A DNA stretch of 64,000 nucleotides from Opeltia flavorubescens (taxonomy: Eukaryota; Ascomycota; Lecanoromycetes; Teloschistales; Teloschistaceae): assembly GCA_000442125.1 (NCBI GenBank), contig KE546975.1, positions 558,001 through 622,000 on the forward strand, read 5' to 3'. Position numbers and translations under genes: made by a program. The notes under the pieces were generated by a model. The model saw only the letters and a list, made by a program, of their open reading frames with translations, searched no databases and was not told the DNA's origin. Shown piece by piece: positions 50,896 to 63,605 of this stretch; the stretch's first letter is position 1, and the number at the start of each line of letters is the position of its first letter.

Positions 50896-53036
50896 TTATT
50901 ATATATTTATTCTTTTTACGCGATTTTATATATTAATTTTATACTAAAACCGTTTAAATCCTTTAATTATTAAAAAGGAATAGTTAAATTTAATTAAAAA
51001 AAATAATTTTTCCTTTATTAATAAAAGCGAGATAAAAAAAAANAATATTATTATATAGTTTTATATTCGTTTAATATTTTATATTTATTTTTAGTATTTA
51101 TTTTTATATTTTTATTTTTATATTTTATTTTTAAATTTATATTATTTTTAAATAATTATAATTTTAAAATTTATATTCTAATAAAACTTTTTTTTTATTT
51201 TAACCTTTTTTAATAATATATTTTATAATATATATTTTCTAATATATATTCTATTAGTAAGTTTTAATAATTATATAAAATTTCGTTTTTATTACTACTT
51301 TATATTTTTAGTATTATTTATTATTTTATTTATNACTTTATTTATACGTTTATATATAGTTTAATTATAGTTTATTCTTTTTTTTTATTTCCTTTTTAAA
51401 AAGCCCTTTTTATAATTATTTAATAGTTTTTTAGGATATATATAATAAAAGTCTTTTATATATTTACTAGCTTCTAATATTTTTTTAATATTAAGCTAGC
51501 TATTATTTTTAAGGCTATAGCTAAACTATTTTATTAAATATTATAATTTTCTATAATACTATTTTAAATTAAGTATTTTTTCTATTTTATATTATTTTTT
51601 ACTATTAATAAATAAAAATAATAAATCTTTTTTATTTTTTTTTTCTACTATTATATATAATTTAAAAAGAAAGATATAAAAAATAGAATAGATATAATCT
51701 ACTACTATTAGAAGTTTTAAATAATATAATTATAAATTTATTAATTTTATTATTTTAAAAAGTCTATAAAATTTATAATCTAATTTTTTTAATAGCCTTT
51801 TTATTTTAATATTACGCTTATTTAATTATATTATATTACTAGTAATAAAAGATTTTATAGAATAATTTTAATTATAATATTTAGATTATTTTTTTATTAT
51901 TATTTTTTATTAGCTTTTAAACTAAATATATATATATATATATCTTTTAATATATTAATATATTTTAAATATATTACTTTTAATATTATTAATTTAAATA
52001 TCGTTTTTTAAATTAGAATATCTATTAATAACGGCGAAAAATAATATTATACTAGTAAAAATATATTTACTATTATTATATATAAATTTTATAAAAGATA
52101 GTTATTTATTTTAATTATTTTAATTATAGTTAATAAAGCTTTTTAAAAATTACTCTAAAATTTAGTTTTATTATTTAATTTACCTATTAATCTATAAATA
52201 AAAAATAGTATTTAAATAATATTTAATTTTTAAATAGTAATAAAAAGTAAACTAAAATTATAAAATAAAAAAAATTCTTTAATTAAAAACTAGCGATTTA
52301 AGTATATTATATCAGCTATATACCTTATTAATAAAAATATCCGCTAACTCTTCTATAGTTATAATTATCTAGTATAAAATATATATAATAAGCTTTATAT
52401 AACAGTCGACTATTATAAAAATCGAATTATATATAATATAGAGGCGTTTATATAAGGGTAGGTTAATAATAAAATTTATAATTAAATTATTAAATAGTTT
52501 TAAAATTTTTTTTAATAGTTATATTTCGTTATACGGTTTATACTTTATAGGTTTTTTCTAATGGTATATATTATAAATATATATATAATATTTAATATCC
52601 TTTATTATATTTAATTAAAGGTATTTTTAATAAATAAACTCTAATATTTTTTTATAGTTAAAATAACCCGTTATAAAATTATTATAATTATATTTAAAAG
52701 CCTTTTATTTAATTATATTAAAAGATAAATATTATTTTTTATTATAATAAAATTATATTTAGTTTTAATATTATTAATAATTTTTATTAAATTATTTTAA
52801 TATTATATAAACGCTTAATAAATTATTAGGTAATTTTTTTTTTAAAAATATTAATTTTTTAATTATATTATTAAGCTTTTAAAATTCTTTTATAATATAA
52901 TAAAAAAATAGTGGGAGTATATTATATATATTTTTTAAAGCCGCTTTTTTAATAATTTATCGTTTTAATTATAGATTTTTAAAATTATTAAAATTATTTA
53001 AAAACATCGATTAAATATTATTATATTATATATATA

Positions 53037-53405
53037 TTAAAAAACGTCCTTTATCGGCTTTTCGACCTGAAATAAGTATAAATCTTATTAGTTAGTATTA
53101 AACGTTTATAGTTATAAATCCGGTTAGCGCCCCTAACTATTAAAATAGCTGGTTTTTTTATAGCTGAATAACTTCGTTAATTTCGTGCATAGTAGTATAT
53201 ATAGTAGCTTATTTTAAAGCGCTTAACGAGCGTATTTTAATAATATAAAAATTATTAAAATCGGATAAAAACCGGTTACGTTATAGCGCGTAGAAGTTTT
53301 AGCCGCACTGCGCTAGCTAGTAGCCCTACTAGTTGCCAGCCCTATCAGCTGCCAGCTGCCAGCTGCCAGCAGCAAAATCCCAATGGGACGGTGGCCCAAT
53401 ACTAG
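53037..53405 (+). mobile_element. 369-bp MITE-like insertion, copy 2
   Basis: Same length and layout as copy 1, and the same orientation. Differences between the two are mainly C/T and G/A. The right arm is again GC-rich (AGCTGCCAGCTGCCAGC, then CCCAATGGGACGGTGGCCCA). The uninterrupted site in C1 is near 22690. Its presence in C2 but not C1 shows that it moved after C2 and C1 separated. Confidence 0.8.
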
Positions 53406-56400
53406 TATAATAGTATTAAATTTATAAAAAGCCTTTAATTTTTTATATACCCTAAAATTATAAATTTTTATTAATATTTACCTTTTTTTTACTTTAAAAG
53501 ACTTCCTTTTAATTATAAAAAATAGAGTCGACGTTTTTATATCGTTTTTTAAAATATTTTTATCTTTCTTTTCTATTAATATTAAAAGTATTCTTTAATT
53601 GTAAAAATATATAAATAATATAATATTATCGCGCTTTTTTATATAAATATTATATATATAACCTTTTATTAAGAATTTATATTTAAAAATATTTTTTAAA
53701 AATTCGTTTTTTTTATTAAAAATATTAATTTTTATTTCTTTTATTATATAATATATTACTACTATTTTTTAAATATTTTTAATAGTAGTTTTAATATTTT
53801 TAAATAATTTTTAAAAACTTTTTTAAAATATTTTTAAAATTAATTAATAATATTTTATTATTAAAATAACTCTTTTTATTATTTTTTAGCGATTTTTTAA
53901 TATTATTTAAAATTTTTTATAAATTTTTAAATTTATTTTTATTTTATTTTATAAAAGTTCTAAATAAATAATATTAGATTTTTAAAAAATTTATAATTAA
54001 TTTTATACCTTTTTTAAAATTTTTTTAAAACTTTTTAAAATATAAAATTAAATAAATATACTTTTAATTTAAAATATTTAAAGTAGTATAAATTTTAAAT
54101 ATTTTATAATTATTTTTTTATTATATTATATTAATAAAATTTAATTTACTCGGTTTATATTTTAAATCTAGGTCTAGTCTAGTTAGCTACTTCTATTATT
54201 TAGCGTTTTTATAGCTAAATTCCTTTTTTATAAAAAAATTATAAAAATTTATATAATTAATAATAACTTTTATTTTATAAAAGGCTTTTTTAATATAATA
54301 TTATTATTATTTATAGATATAAATAATAACTAATATTTCCGAATTTCTAATACTATAATTATACTTAACTATCGTTTTCTTCTAGAATTAGTAGGCGATA
54401 GAATACTAATAGATCTATATACTAGTATTAAAAGGCTGCGAGATAATTACTAAAATAATATACTTTAAAATATCTATTTTAATATAAATCTAAAATATAT
54501 AATTAAATTATTATAAAATAAATACTATAATAAAATATTTCTTTAATATTTTAAATATACTAGCTATTTTTTTAATTAAAATAAATTTAATATTAAATTT
54601 TCTTTTATTACCGCCTTTTAATAATAATATTAGTAGTAATACTACTTATAAGAATATTTTAATAAAATATTAATAAAAGTTTATAAATTTAAAAAAATAC
54701 TATATATTATAATAAAATTTTAAAAGGGATTAATTTTTTATATATTTAATATAGGATTCTTTAATTATAATATTATTAAAGTGAATAATAAATTTTATAA
54801 ATCTAATTTTATATATATTAAATAAATACTTTTTTAATTTAATATATAGCCTATATTATAATAGCTTTATAAAGACTTTTTATATATATATTAGATATTC
54901 GGTTTTATTTTTAGAATAGACTAGTAAATTATTTAAATATATTATAATAAAAAGGTTTAAAAAGTTTCTAAAAATATTATTAATATATATTTAAAAAATA
55001 ACTAGAGTATTTATTAAATTAAATAGTATAATATAATATTTAAAATAGCTATAATAAATATAAAACGCTATTTTCTATTTATTATTCTTTTAAATTTTAA
55101 TATAATAATAGGTATTCCGGATATTTAAATAGGTAAAAATTATTATTTTATATAATTTATCTAAAGCTTTTAATATTAAGGAAAAAAAGTACTAGTTTTT
55201 AATAATAATCTAGTTTAACCCCTGGTAATCGATATAAAGGCGAGAACTACCGTTTTTTTTTATAAATATAATTAAAATGCTAGCTCGCGATATTAAATAA
55301 TAAATAAACCCTTTTATTAGATTTTTATTAATATAAATTTATAAAATCTTTAATTAAATAATTAAAAGATTATATAAATATTTAAATAATAGATTACCTA
55401 TTATTTTAAAAATATAATTATTTATAAAGTATTTAAAGAGTTTATTAGCTTTTTAAAAATTATAAACCCTTTTTAAATTAGCGTATTTTTTAAGTAAAAT
55501 CGTTTTTTTAATATTATATAAAACGATTATATTATTTTTACTATATAATTTTATATTAAAATAATATAATTATTTAAATTCTTTTATCTTTAATAAATAT
55601 TCTAATTTTTTAGCTAAAATTAGTTTAATATTTATTTCTATTAGAATAGCGCTAGAATCGCGTTATATTTATTATATATATACCTAATTAATATCGAAAT
55701 TATATTAATATAATTATAAGAGATTAAATATAATATTAAAAGATTTAATATTCGCTTTAATATATTTATTTATTATTATTTTAGATTCTTTTTTTAAATT
55801 AATAAGATTAACTAGAAGTTTATATTTTTAAAAATAAATTAAATTTATATTATTTAATATTTTAATTAGCGCTTTAATATTATAGCTATTATATAGCCTT
55901 AATTTTTTTATATAATATTATAATATAAAATTTAGGCTTATATTATAATTAATAAGTATAATTAATCTAATTTTTTATTCTTTTTTTTAAATAATTACGT
56001 TTGTAATTAAATAAAATATTTATAGCTTTATTTATTAATAACTTAATAGTATAGAGGTAATATTTATTAGATTTTTTTTTTTTTTTTTTTTTTATAAAGA
56101 TAATCGGGTTTTTTATAATCTTTTTTATTATATTTTTAATAAATAATTATTATTAGTATATCGCTATTTTTATAAAATCCGCGGCTACTATTTAAATTAT
56201 ATTTTTAAAAACTATATTAGCCTTTATAATTTCTATAACTAGTTATTATTATATTCGCGTTAGTCGCTGGTATAATAATATTAAATAGATTTTATTCTTT
56301 TTAACTATTTTTATAGCTTTTAAAATTTAATATTTTAATATTTATATTATTATAATTAATATATACCCGATATTATAATTAAACCGATTTAATTTTAATT

Positions 56401-57248
56401 ATCTAATTAATAATCCCCTAATATATTTTTAAAGGGTTAAATATTTTAAATATTTTATTAGCTATACTATTCCGAAGAGCGTTTTTTAGGATATTTACCC
56501 GAATATAATTTAATAAAAATTTTTTTATATAATTTTTAAAGTCTTCTAAATATTTAATAAATAAAAGAATATTTTATTTATTATAATATTTTATATTAAA
56601 GTATTATAATAATATTTTAATATTATAAATAGTTTAAAAATTAAACTAATCTAATAAAAGTTTTAATTATTCCTTTTAGGTTATTTTAAATCTAGTATTT
56701 AAATTTATTTTTTTAATTTAATTTTATATATTTATTAAATAATAATCGAGGTAGCTTATATTAAATAGAATTTTTAAAGCTTTTATTTTATATATAACTA
56801 GATAAATTTTAAAAACGTATTTATATTCGCGCTTAAATAGTATATATTTTATATAACTTTTACCTTTATATTAAATAAGATTAGGAACTTTTAATTTTAA
56901 TTTTTTATTTATTTTTTATTTTTTAATATATTTAAAATCGTTAATTAGGGTTTCGAAAAATTATTATTAATATATAATAATAGATAGTTTTAAAAATTCT
57001 AATTCCTTTTTAACTTTTAATATTTCTAACCTTCTTTATTAATAGGCTAGAACTTATTTTATTTTAAAAATTCGAATTTTTATATCTAAAACGTCGCTAA
57101 TAAGTTTATTTATATCGTTATTTTATAATATAGCCGTATTTATTAATAGTTATAATCTAATTATAGGTATAATATTATTATTACTATCTCGCGTTATAGT
57201 TTCGCGATATAGTCGAACTACTTTTTATAAGAAGTAAAAATATTAAAA

Positions 57249-57505
57249 TATAAAAAGAATATAATAGTAGAAAAACTATATAAAAATATAAGTAATAGTT
57301 TAGCGTTCTATTATTATATATATAAAGCTATATATAGAGAATATATATATCTTAATATTTAAAAAGCTATAAATATTAGGGGGAATTCCTTTAATTATAT
57401 AAACCCCCTTTTCTACTAGTATAATATAGCGATATAATATCTTAGCCGAAGCTATATAACGGCTCTATAATATTATAATAAGCTAGACTATTGCCAACTG
57501 TAATA
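57249..57505 (-). repeat. 5' LTR of C2
   Basis: 257 bp. Its start on the minus strand reads TATTACAGTTGGCAATAG, the least mutated version of this LTR start in the window, and it supports an original TGTTACAG. Confidence 0.9.
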
Positions 57506-57510
57506 GTATA
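57506..57510. repeat. Right target-site duplication of C2 (GTATA)
   Basis: Identical to 49065-49069. Confidence 0.85.
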
Positions 57511-60500
57511 ACCGATTTAAATAATATTTAAATATCGTTTAATTATACTATTTTAATATAGTATATAATAAATATAGTTATTTTTAAAGCTTAAAATTTA
57601 ATAGATTTTTATATAAAACTAGAATTTTTTTTAGTTTATATTTAGTTTTCGGATTTATATTTAATCGAATTATCTAATTTTTCGCAAATACTCTACTTCT
57701 AGAGATATATTTATATCTATTTTCTATAGAGTTTTATTAAAGCCGGATATTAATAAATAATTTTAAAAATAATTCGCTATTTTTACGAATTCTAGTTAGT
57801 ATTAAATATATAGAATATTATAAATAGTAGCTATAATAGAAGTTTTATAATAAATTATTTTATTTAAATACTTTATAGCGCTATTTATTTAAAGGTTTCT
57901 AAAAATATTTACTTCCTAAATAATTCCGTCAATATTATACTAGTTATTAAATCTATTATTTTTCTACTTTCTATTTTTATTAGCTTTTAGTTTATAAATT
58001 TTATAGTCGCTATATTCTACTATATTTTAATATAGTTTAAAAATATTTAAAATAATAGGGCCCGTTTTATTTAATAGGATATAAACTATAAAGCGTTTTA
58101 TATAGATATATAGAAAAGTTATAAAGTATATAAAACTATTAATAGTTTAAAAAAAAGACTTTATTAGATTATTAATAATAATATCGTTTTTATATCTAAA
58201 TGGTTTATTATAACTTTTATATAGTTCTATTTATATATTAATAACTACGCAGGCTTTATATATATTTTTTAAAAGCGTTATTAAAAGGTTTATATCTATA
58301 AATATCGATATTAATTTAATAATATTTTATTTATTTAAATAGCTAAAACGTTTATATTATATATTAATAGCTTATTTATTAAATACTAATAGTATAGTTA
58401 ATCTAAATTCGTTTTTTTAAAATAAAATATAGAGGTTGGTAGATTTTAAGTACTAGATAAAAATATTAAAAAATCCGATAATAATTCTATTAGGGGCTAG
58501 TTTTAAAAAATATCGCTATTATTTGAGCTAGCTTTATAATATTAGATTTACTAGTAATTTAGATATATAAAGAATATTAATAAAAATTAATATTTAGTAA
58601 AAGTTATTAATCTTATATTCTAATTTAATATTATTAGTTTCTAGAGCTATAGTATAGCCTATAAAATTTCTGATTTAGAGGTCTAATAGCTAGTATAATA
58701 TAAATAAAGATTTATTATAAATAATATATTTTAAATAAATACTATCTATAAACTATATTTATAAATATATAAATTTAATAGGGTTGATATAAACGGTATA
58801 AATTTTAGCGTTTCCATTATTATTATTTTTATTAGAACGGCTATATTTATAATAGTTAAATAAGCCTTTAAAATTTCAGTTTTTTAAGTGCTATTTTTTA
58901 AGGTGCGGGTACTTTTTATAATATTTATCTTTAATATAGTAGTTATAATTATAATAGAAATAATATTTAATAGTTTATATTATAGACCGTTTATTAATTA
59001 TTATTATAGATAATACGACTATAAATATAAATAATATTATATCCGTAATTAGTTTTTTAATATCGTTTTTTATATAAAAGTTTAAAAAACGTATAATAAT
59101 ATAATTTAAATTATAATAGATAGTCCTATTTTTTTTAAAAGAATTATAATTTTAATTATAGATATCGCGATAGCTAGTAAATTTAATATCTAAACTTTTA
59201 TAAAATAGATAAATAAAAAGGTTTTAGTTTAAAATAAGCTTAGTAAATAAAAAATTTAAATTATTAATAATATTTATAAATTTATCGGTATAATTAGAAG
59301 GCCTAGAATATATTATTAAAATTAAGTTAAATAACCGATTAAATATAGATTTAAGGATTCCGGAACCTTTAATTTTAAATTTAGTAGCTAAAATAGTTTA
59401 GGTATTAAAGGCTTTAGTATAATATTTAACTTTAGTTTATAATATAGGCTTATAATAGCTCTTTAATATAGTATAGATTTTAGTATTAGNTCTTAACTAT
59501 TTAACGCTTTCGCGTTTATTATTAAATTAAATTTATTAAATATCGTTATTAATATATAGTTAAAAGTTAATTATAATAAAAAATTTAATTATTTAATATT
59601 TTTATTTTAAATAGTTAATAGCGCTTTTTAGTATAACCACTTTATTTAGTTAACTTAATAATATTAATAGTTTAGTATCGTCTAATATAGTACCGGCGTC
59701 GTTTTTTTATAAGTATAACTAGTTTATTATTTAATAGCTTATTATTTAATAATAATATACTACTAGTATTTAAACTAATAATTAGTTTAAAAGTAGAATT
59801 AATAGCCTTTTTATTAATTATATTTTCTAGAAGTTTATTAAATTCTTTTTTAGAATTATATTCTACTAGATCTTTTAAATAGATTTTAATAGCCTCGGTT
59901 TCTTCTAAAACGCTAGTAATACTAGAGCTAGCGCTAGATACCCTAACCGGAGCCTCTAATATCTTTAAAGAATAGCGGGTTTTTACTTTATATCCGAATA
60001 AATCGAGTTTACTAGGTAATTCTAATAACGATTCTAATATACTATAATCTAGAATAAAGCTTTTATCCTTCTTTAATATAAAGTAATAGTCTAGATCTTT
60101 TAAATTATTATTTTTAATACTATTAAATATTCTATTAAATTTTTATATAGTATATAGAAAGTTACGGCGGGCTTTAAAGCAAAGCTTCTAAAATTATTTT
60201 CTAATATAAATAACCTTAGAATTTATAGCTTTATAGCCTTTTATTTCGGCTAGCCGGATTAACTTTAGCTAGTTAAGCTCTATATACTAGTTAAACTTTA
60301 GTACTGGATAGACTTTAGTAGAGCTATTATAGTAGAATAACTACCTAGTTAAACTTTAGGGGTGCAAAATTAGGCTAACTAGTATAGCTCTAGCGGCTGA
60401 AAATTTTAAATTCGCTATATTTAACGAGCACTCGCTATTATTATAGCCCTTCTTTCTAAGCAAAATAGTCTGCTATATTAGCGGTATTATATATAAATCC

Positions 60501-60690
60501 CTTACTATTATCGCGCACTTATAGAGTATACTATAAGGATAGGTTAGTTTTATATATATTATAGTATCGGGTAGGTTTTTAGCGGCTTTCTAGCTGGCTA
60601 TTACTATTCTAGAAGTACTATATATTAGGTTATAGGTAAAATAATAAATAGTTCTCGTTTAAAATATATTAGATAATAGCCTTATTAATC

Positions 60691-60702
60691 GGGCTTATAA
60701 CC
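60691..60702 (-). promoter_or_regulatory. Copia primer-binding site, half-tRNA initiator-Met type
   Basis: Directly inside the 5' LTR the minus strand reads GGTTATAAGCCC. Apart from one G-to-A change this is GGTTATGAGCCC, the complement of the anticodon stem-loop (GGGCUCAUAACC) of fungal initiator tRNA-Met. Priming by such a tRNA half is known for Drosophila copia and yeast Ty5. The position fits exactly. Confidence 0.7.
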
Positions 60703-60809
60703 TATTAAAATAAAATAATTGCTTGTATTACTTAAGAAAGTAAATAGCCTTCGGCTATTTACTTTCGTCTAGAATAGTATAATTATATAAGCTGACTAGT
60801 AATTCAATA
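60703..60809 (-). repeat. 5' LTR of Copia
   Basis: 107 bp, paired with 46058-46164. On the minus strand it runs TATTGAATTACTAGTC to TTTTAATA, for an original TGTTGAATT to TTTTAACA. It contains a hairpin with a TTCGG/CCGAA tip. Confidence 0.9.
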
Positions 60810-61659
60810 ATATAGATTCTAATCGTATAAAATTTTATTAATTTAATTTAAGCTTGATTAAAATAATTTAATTCTTTAAAATTATAGTAATACTAGCGTG
60901 TAGCTATTTTAATATCAGTTTAATAAGGTATCTTATATATATAAAGGGCCCAGATAATATTATTAATAGTATACTAGTTAATTACTTTTATTTTTTAGAT
61001 ATATTTTAGATAATTCGCTCTTAATTATATAGTTTAATAATAAGATTTAATTGTTCTTTATTCGTTTTAAATTTTACGCGGTATATTAATTTAAAAATAA
61101 TATTAAGTTTATTTCTAATAATAAATCTAAAACGACTTTATATAATAGTATACTTATTTATTTTAAATATATAGTAGTTTTATTAAAGTATAAAGCTATA
61201 ATATATTATAATATAGATATATAGGATATTTTAGCGCGTAGAAATAAACTAGAATAGAAATTTAATTATTTATTTAAAAATAAAAGAATTTAATATTAAA
61301 AAAGATTTATAATAATTTATTTAATATATATAATTTAAAAAAATTTTCTAATAATATTAAAGATAAAAGTTTAAAATATATTAATAATAAATAGTATAAA
61401 TTTTTTTTGAAATAGTAATTTATTTATATTTTTTATATAAAAAAATTATATAGGTTTAAAGAATAAATATTTATAATTAATATTTATAATTTATAATAAA
61501 TATTCTATTTTATTTTAAATAATATATTATAAACCTTATAAATTTTATTTTATATTATATTAGAAAATATTTATTATACTTTTTTATTCTTAAATAAACT
61601 TTTATTAATATTAAATATAAACTACTTTAGGGGACTATTATAGATTTTTAATAATATAT

Positions 61660-62180
61660 TTTCACGATATTTGGCAGAAATCTGGTAGAGAACTAGTAGT
61701 AGTAAAGGTTTTATATTTTTTAACTACTACTACCAGTCTATAAACCCGCTAGCGCGCAAAGCGAATTAGTTAGCAAAGCGTATAACGCGTATAACTACCT
61801 ACTGTATAACTCCAGTTGTGCAGTTATAATTAGTAAGCAGTATTTTAGAGCGAAAAACTATAATAAATACCGCTAAACAAAAAAAAAGTATAGCGACCTC
61901 GTTATTATATCCTATATTATATACTATATCCTATAAGCCATTTTTCGCATATTGCCTATAGCGTTATAAGCCCCAATACTGTTGAAACCTATTTTCCTTT
62001 ATACCAAAACGCCCAAATGTATACTATTTTATATAGCAAAAATACTGCTTATTGAGTTCTTTTACAGACCTCCTATATAATTTGTATAGCAACTCTATAT
62101 AAACCTATCGAAAAAAAAGTAATAAATCGTTTAAGCTCGTTCGTAAGCTTTGTAGCTTTTATAAATTTCGCGCTTATAAT
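61660..62180. other. Low-RIP island, non-coding
   Basis: CpA and TpG are frequent (TTTGGCAGAAATCTGG, CCAGTTGTGCAG, GCCCAAATGTATACT, CTGCTTATTGAG). An inverted pair CTAGTAGTAGTA / TACTACTACCAG frames an 18-bp loop at about 61693-61737. A CGCAAAGCG/GCAAAGCG direct pair lies near 61757-61790, and TATCCTATA-type strings recur near 61905-61940. No frame is open for a meaningful length. It may be single-copy host sequence or the end of an unrecognised element. Confidence 0.5.
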
Positions 62181-63536
62181 TATCAATTAAGGTTTAAACG
62201 TTATCCAGATCCTTTATATAGTACTATTAATTATATACCGGATTCTAGTCTTTTTAGCGTACTAGATATTATATAATATACCTACGGCTCTATTATATAG
62301 TTCGTTTATTAAAAAGTCACTCGATTTTTTATAATTTTTATTCCTCTATATTGCTTTCTATCGCGATAGCTTCTAGAAAGTTAGGTTCTAGACGGTAAAA
62401 CGGGTTTATTTAAGGGGGTTTGAATAATTTAAGGTATATAACCGAGAAAACTAAATAAATATCCTAATAACTAGAGATATTAAGTTAGTATACTAGGCGT
62501 TTTATTTATTTTATAATCTTAAATAAGCTAATATATTATTATAATAGTTTAGTTTTAATAGATATATTTATTATTAGTATAGAATATCCTTTATATAAGC
62601 GTAATAAAACTTAATTACTAGTTTTATAAAATAGTAGTTAGTATTTATAATTATAATAATATTTAAACTCTATTTAAATAAAAAAAATTATATTTAAAGC
62701 TTTAATATATAATATAATATAATTAACTTTTATTTTTTTTAAAATAGTATTAAAAAATCTAGAGTAGCCTTTAATTTAAATTTATATACTACTTTATTTA
62801 TTATTTAATTTCTAGTAGTTAAAGAGATAGAATTATTTAAAATAGTTTATATTCTAAATAAAATAGTAGGCTAAAGATTCGGATTTTTTAATTTATAGAT
62901 AAAATATTTAAATATAATTTTAGTAGTTTAGTTAATTTATTTAAAGGAACTATTAATTTAAAAATAATATATAATTAAATATAATAAATTTATACTAAAC
63001 TTTTTAAATAGTATAGTTTATAATTTAAATAGGAATTTATAATTATAATTAGAAATAATAATTTTTAATAATTTTTAATTAGCGGTTTAAAATTTATCTA
63101 ATAATATAAATATTTATTTAATAATTAAAAAAGTTTTTTTATTAAAAATAAAAATAATTCTTTTAATAAATTTATTTATTATAGATAAAATCGTATTTAG
63201 GCTATTAAATATAGTAAGTATAATTAGAATAAAATTAATAAATATCGTATAAAATAATATTATAAATAAAGAAATTAGCTATAATAAATTATAAAATAGA
63301 AATTTTTTAATTTTTATAATCTTATACTAAAAATAATAATAAAAATAAAATTTTAATAGTTTTATTAAACTATATATATAATAGCCTATAATAATAAAAT
63401 AGTATATTTTATAGAATTCTAGATATTTTTTTTTATATATTATAGCGATAATATCTTTTACTACTTTAAATAGTATATATAATCTTTAAAATCTAGTAAT
63501 ATAATTAATATAAAAAATAAATTTTAATATATTATT

Positions 63537-63605
63537 TTATATAGTATTTAAACCGCTATATTCCGATTTATACTTATTTTATATCGGAATCGAAGTATAA
63601 AATAC
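63537..63605. repeat. Imperfect inverted repeat
   Basis: ATAGTATTTAAACCGC to ATTCCG on the left and CGGAATCGAAGTATAAAAT to ACTAT on the right are inverted copies with several mismatches. Related CGAAGTATAAAATA strings recur at 63790-63835 (inverted) and at about 30047-30060. Confidence 0.45.

Larger units (their letters stand above)
49070..57505 (-). mobile_element. Ty3/Gypsy element C2: full length, inverted copy of C1, nested in Copia
   Basis: This 8,436-bp element has 257-bp LTRs and a perfect GTATA duplication. It is colinear with C1 in reverse orientation along its whole length. It is longer by about 770 bp because of two 369-bp insertions at 50527-50895 and 53037-53405. The same domains as in C1 can be traced on the minus strand: RT and RNase H at about 54200-55000 and integrase at about 52000-53000. 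It is heavily RIP-mutated, with stops in every frame. It interrupts the Copia pol region. Ambiguous bases occur at 49724, 49739, 49743-49744, 50829, 51043 and 51334. Confidence 0.92.
46058..60809 (-). mobile_element. Ty1/Copia element, minus strand, split by Gypsy C2
   Basis: Bounded by 107-bp LTRs and an ATATA target duplication (46053-46057, 60810-60814). Without C2 it is about 6.3 kb. Reading the minus strand from the right: gag-like frame (about 60090-59700, including ILESLLELPSKLDLFGYKVK), a zinc-knuckle-like run near 58970-58905 (KYYFYYN to KYPHLKK, Cys read as Tyr), a protease-like DSIYLKYIIYNKSLF near 58755-58708, then the C2 insertion. After it come the RT entry motif IDIKIAFLFNNINEFIF (48300-48243; family: DVKTAFLNGDLDEEIY) and the active site Y-I-N-N at 48042-48031 with following VFITSL. 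Protease before RT, with the integrase space between, and this RT motif define Copia. All frames carry TAA/TAG. Identity is firm. Confidence 0.88.

Noticed and set aside
50527-53405. Solo ends or fragments of the 4.1-kb element
   Set aside because: Both insertions have the same length, the same right end and clean empty sites in C1, so they are units that moved, not random fragments.
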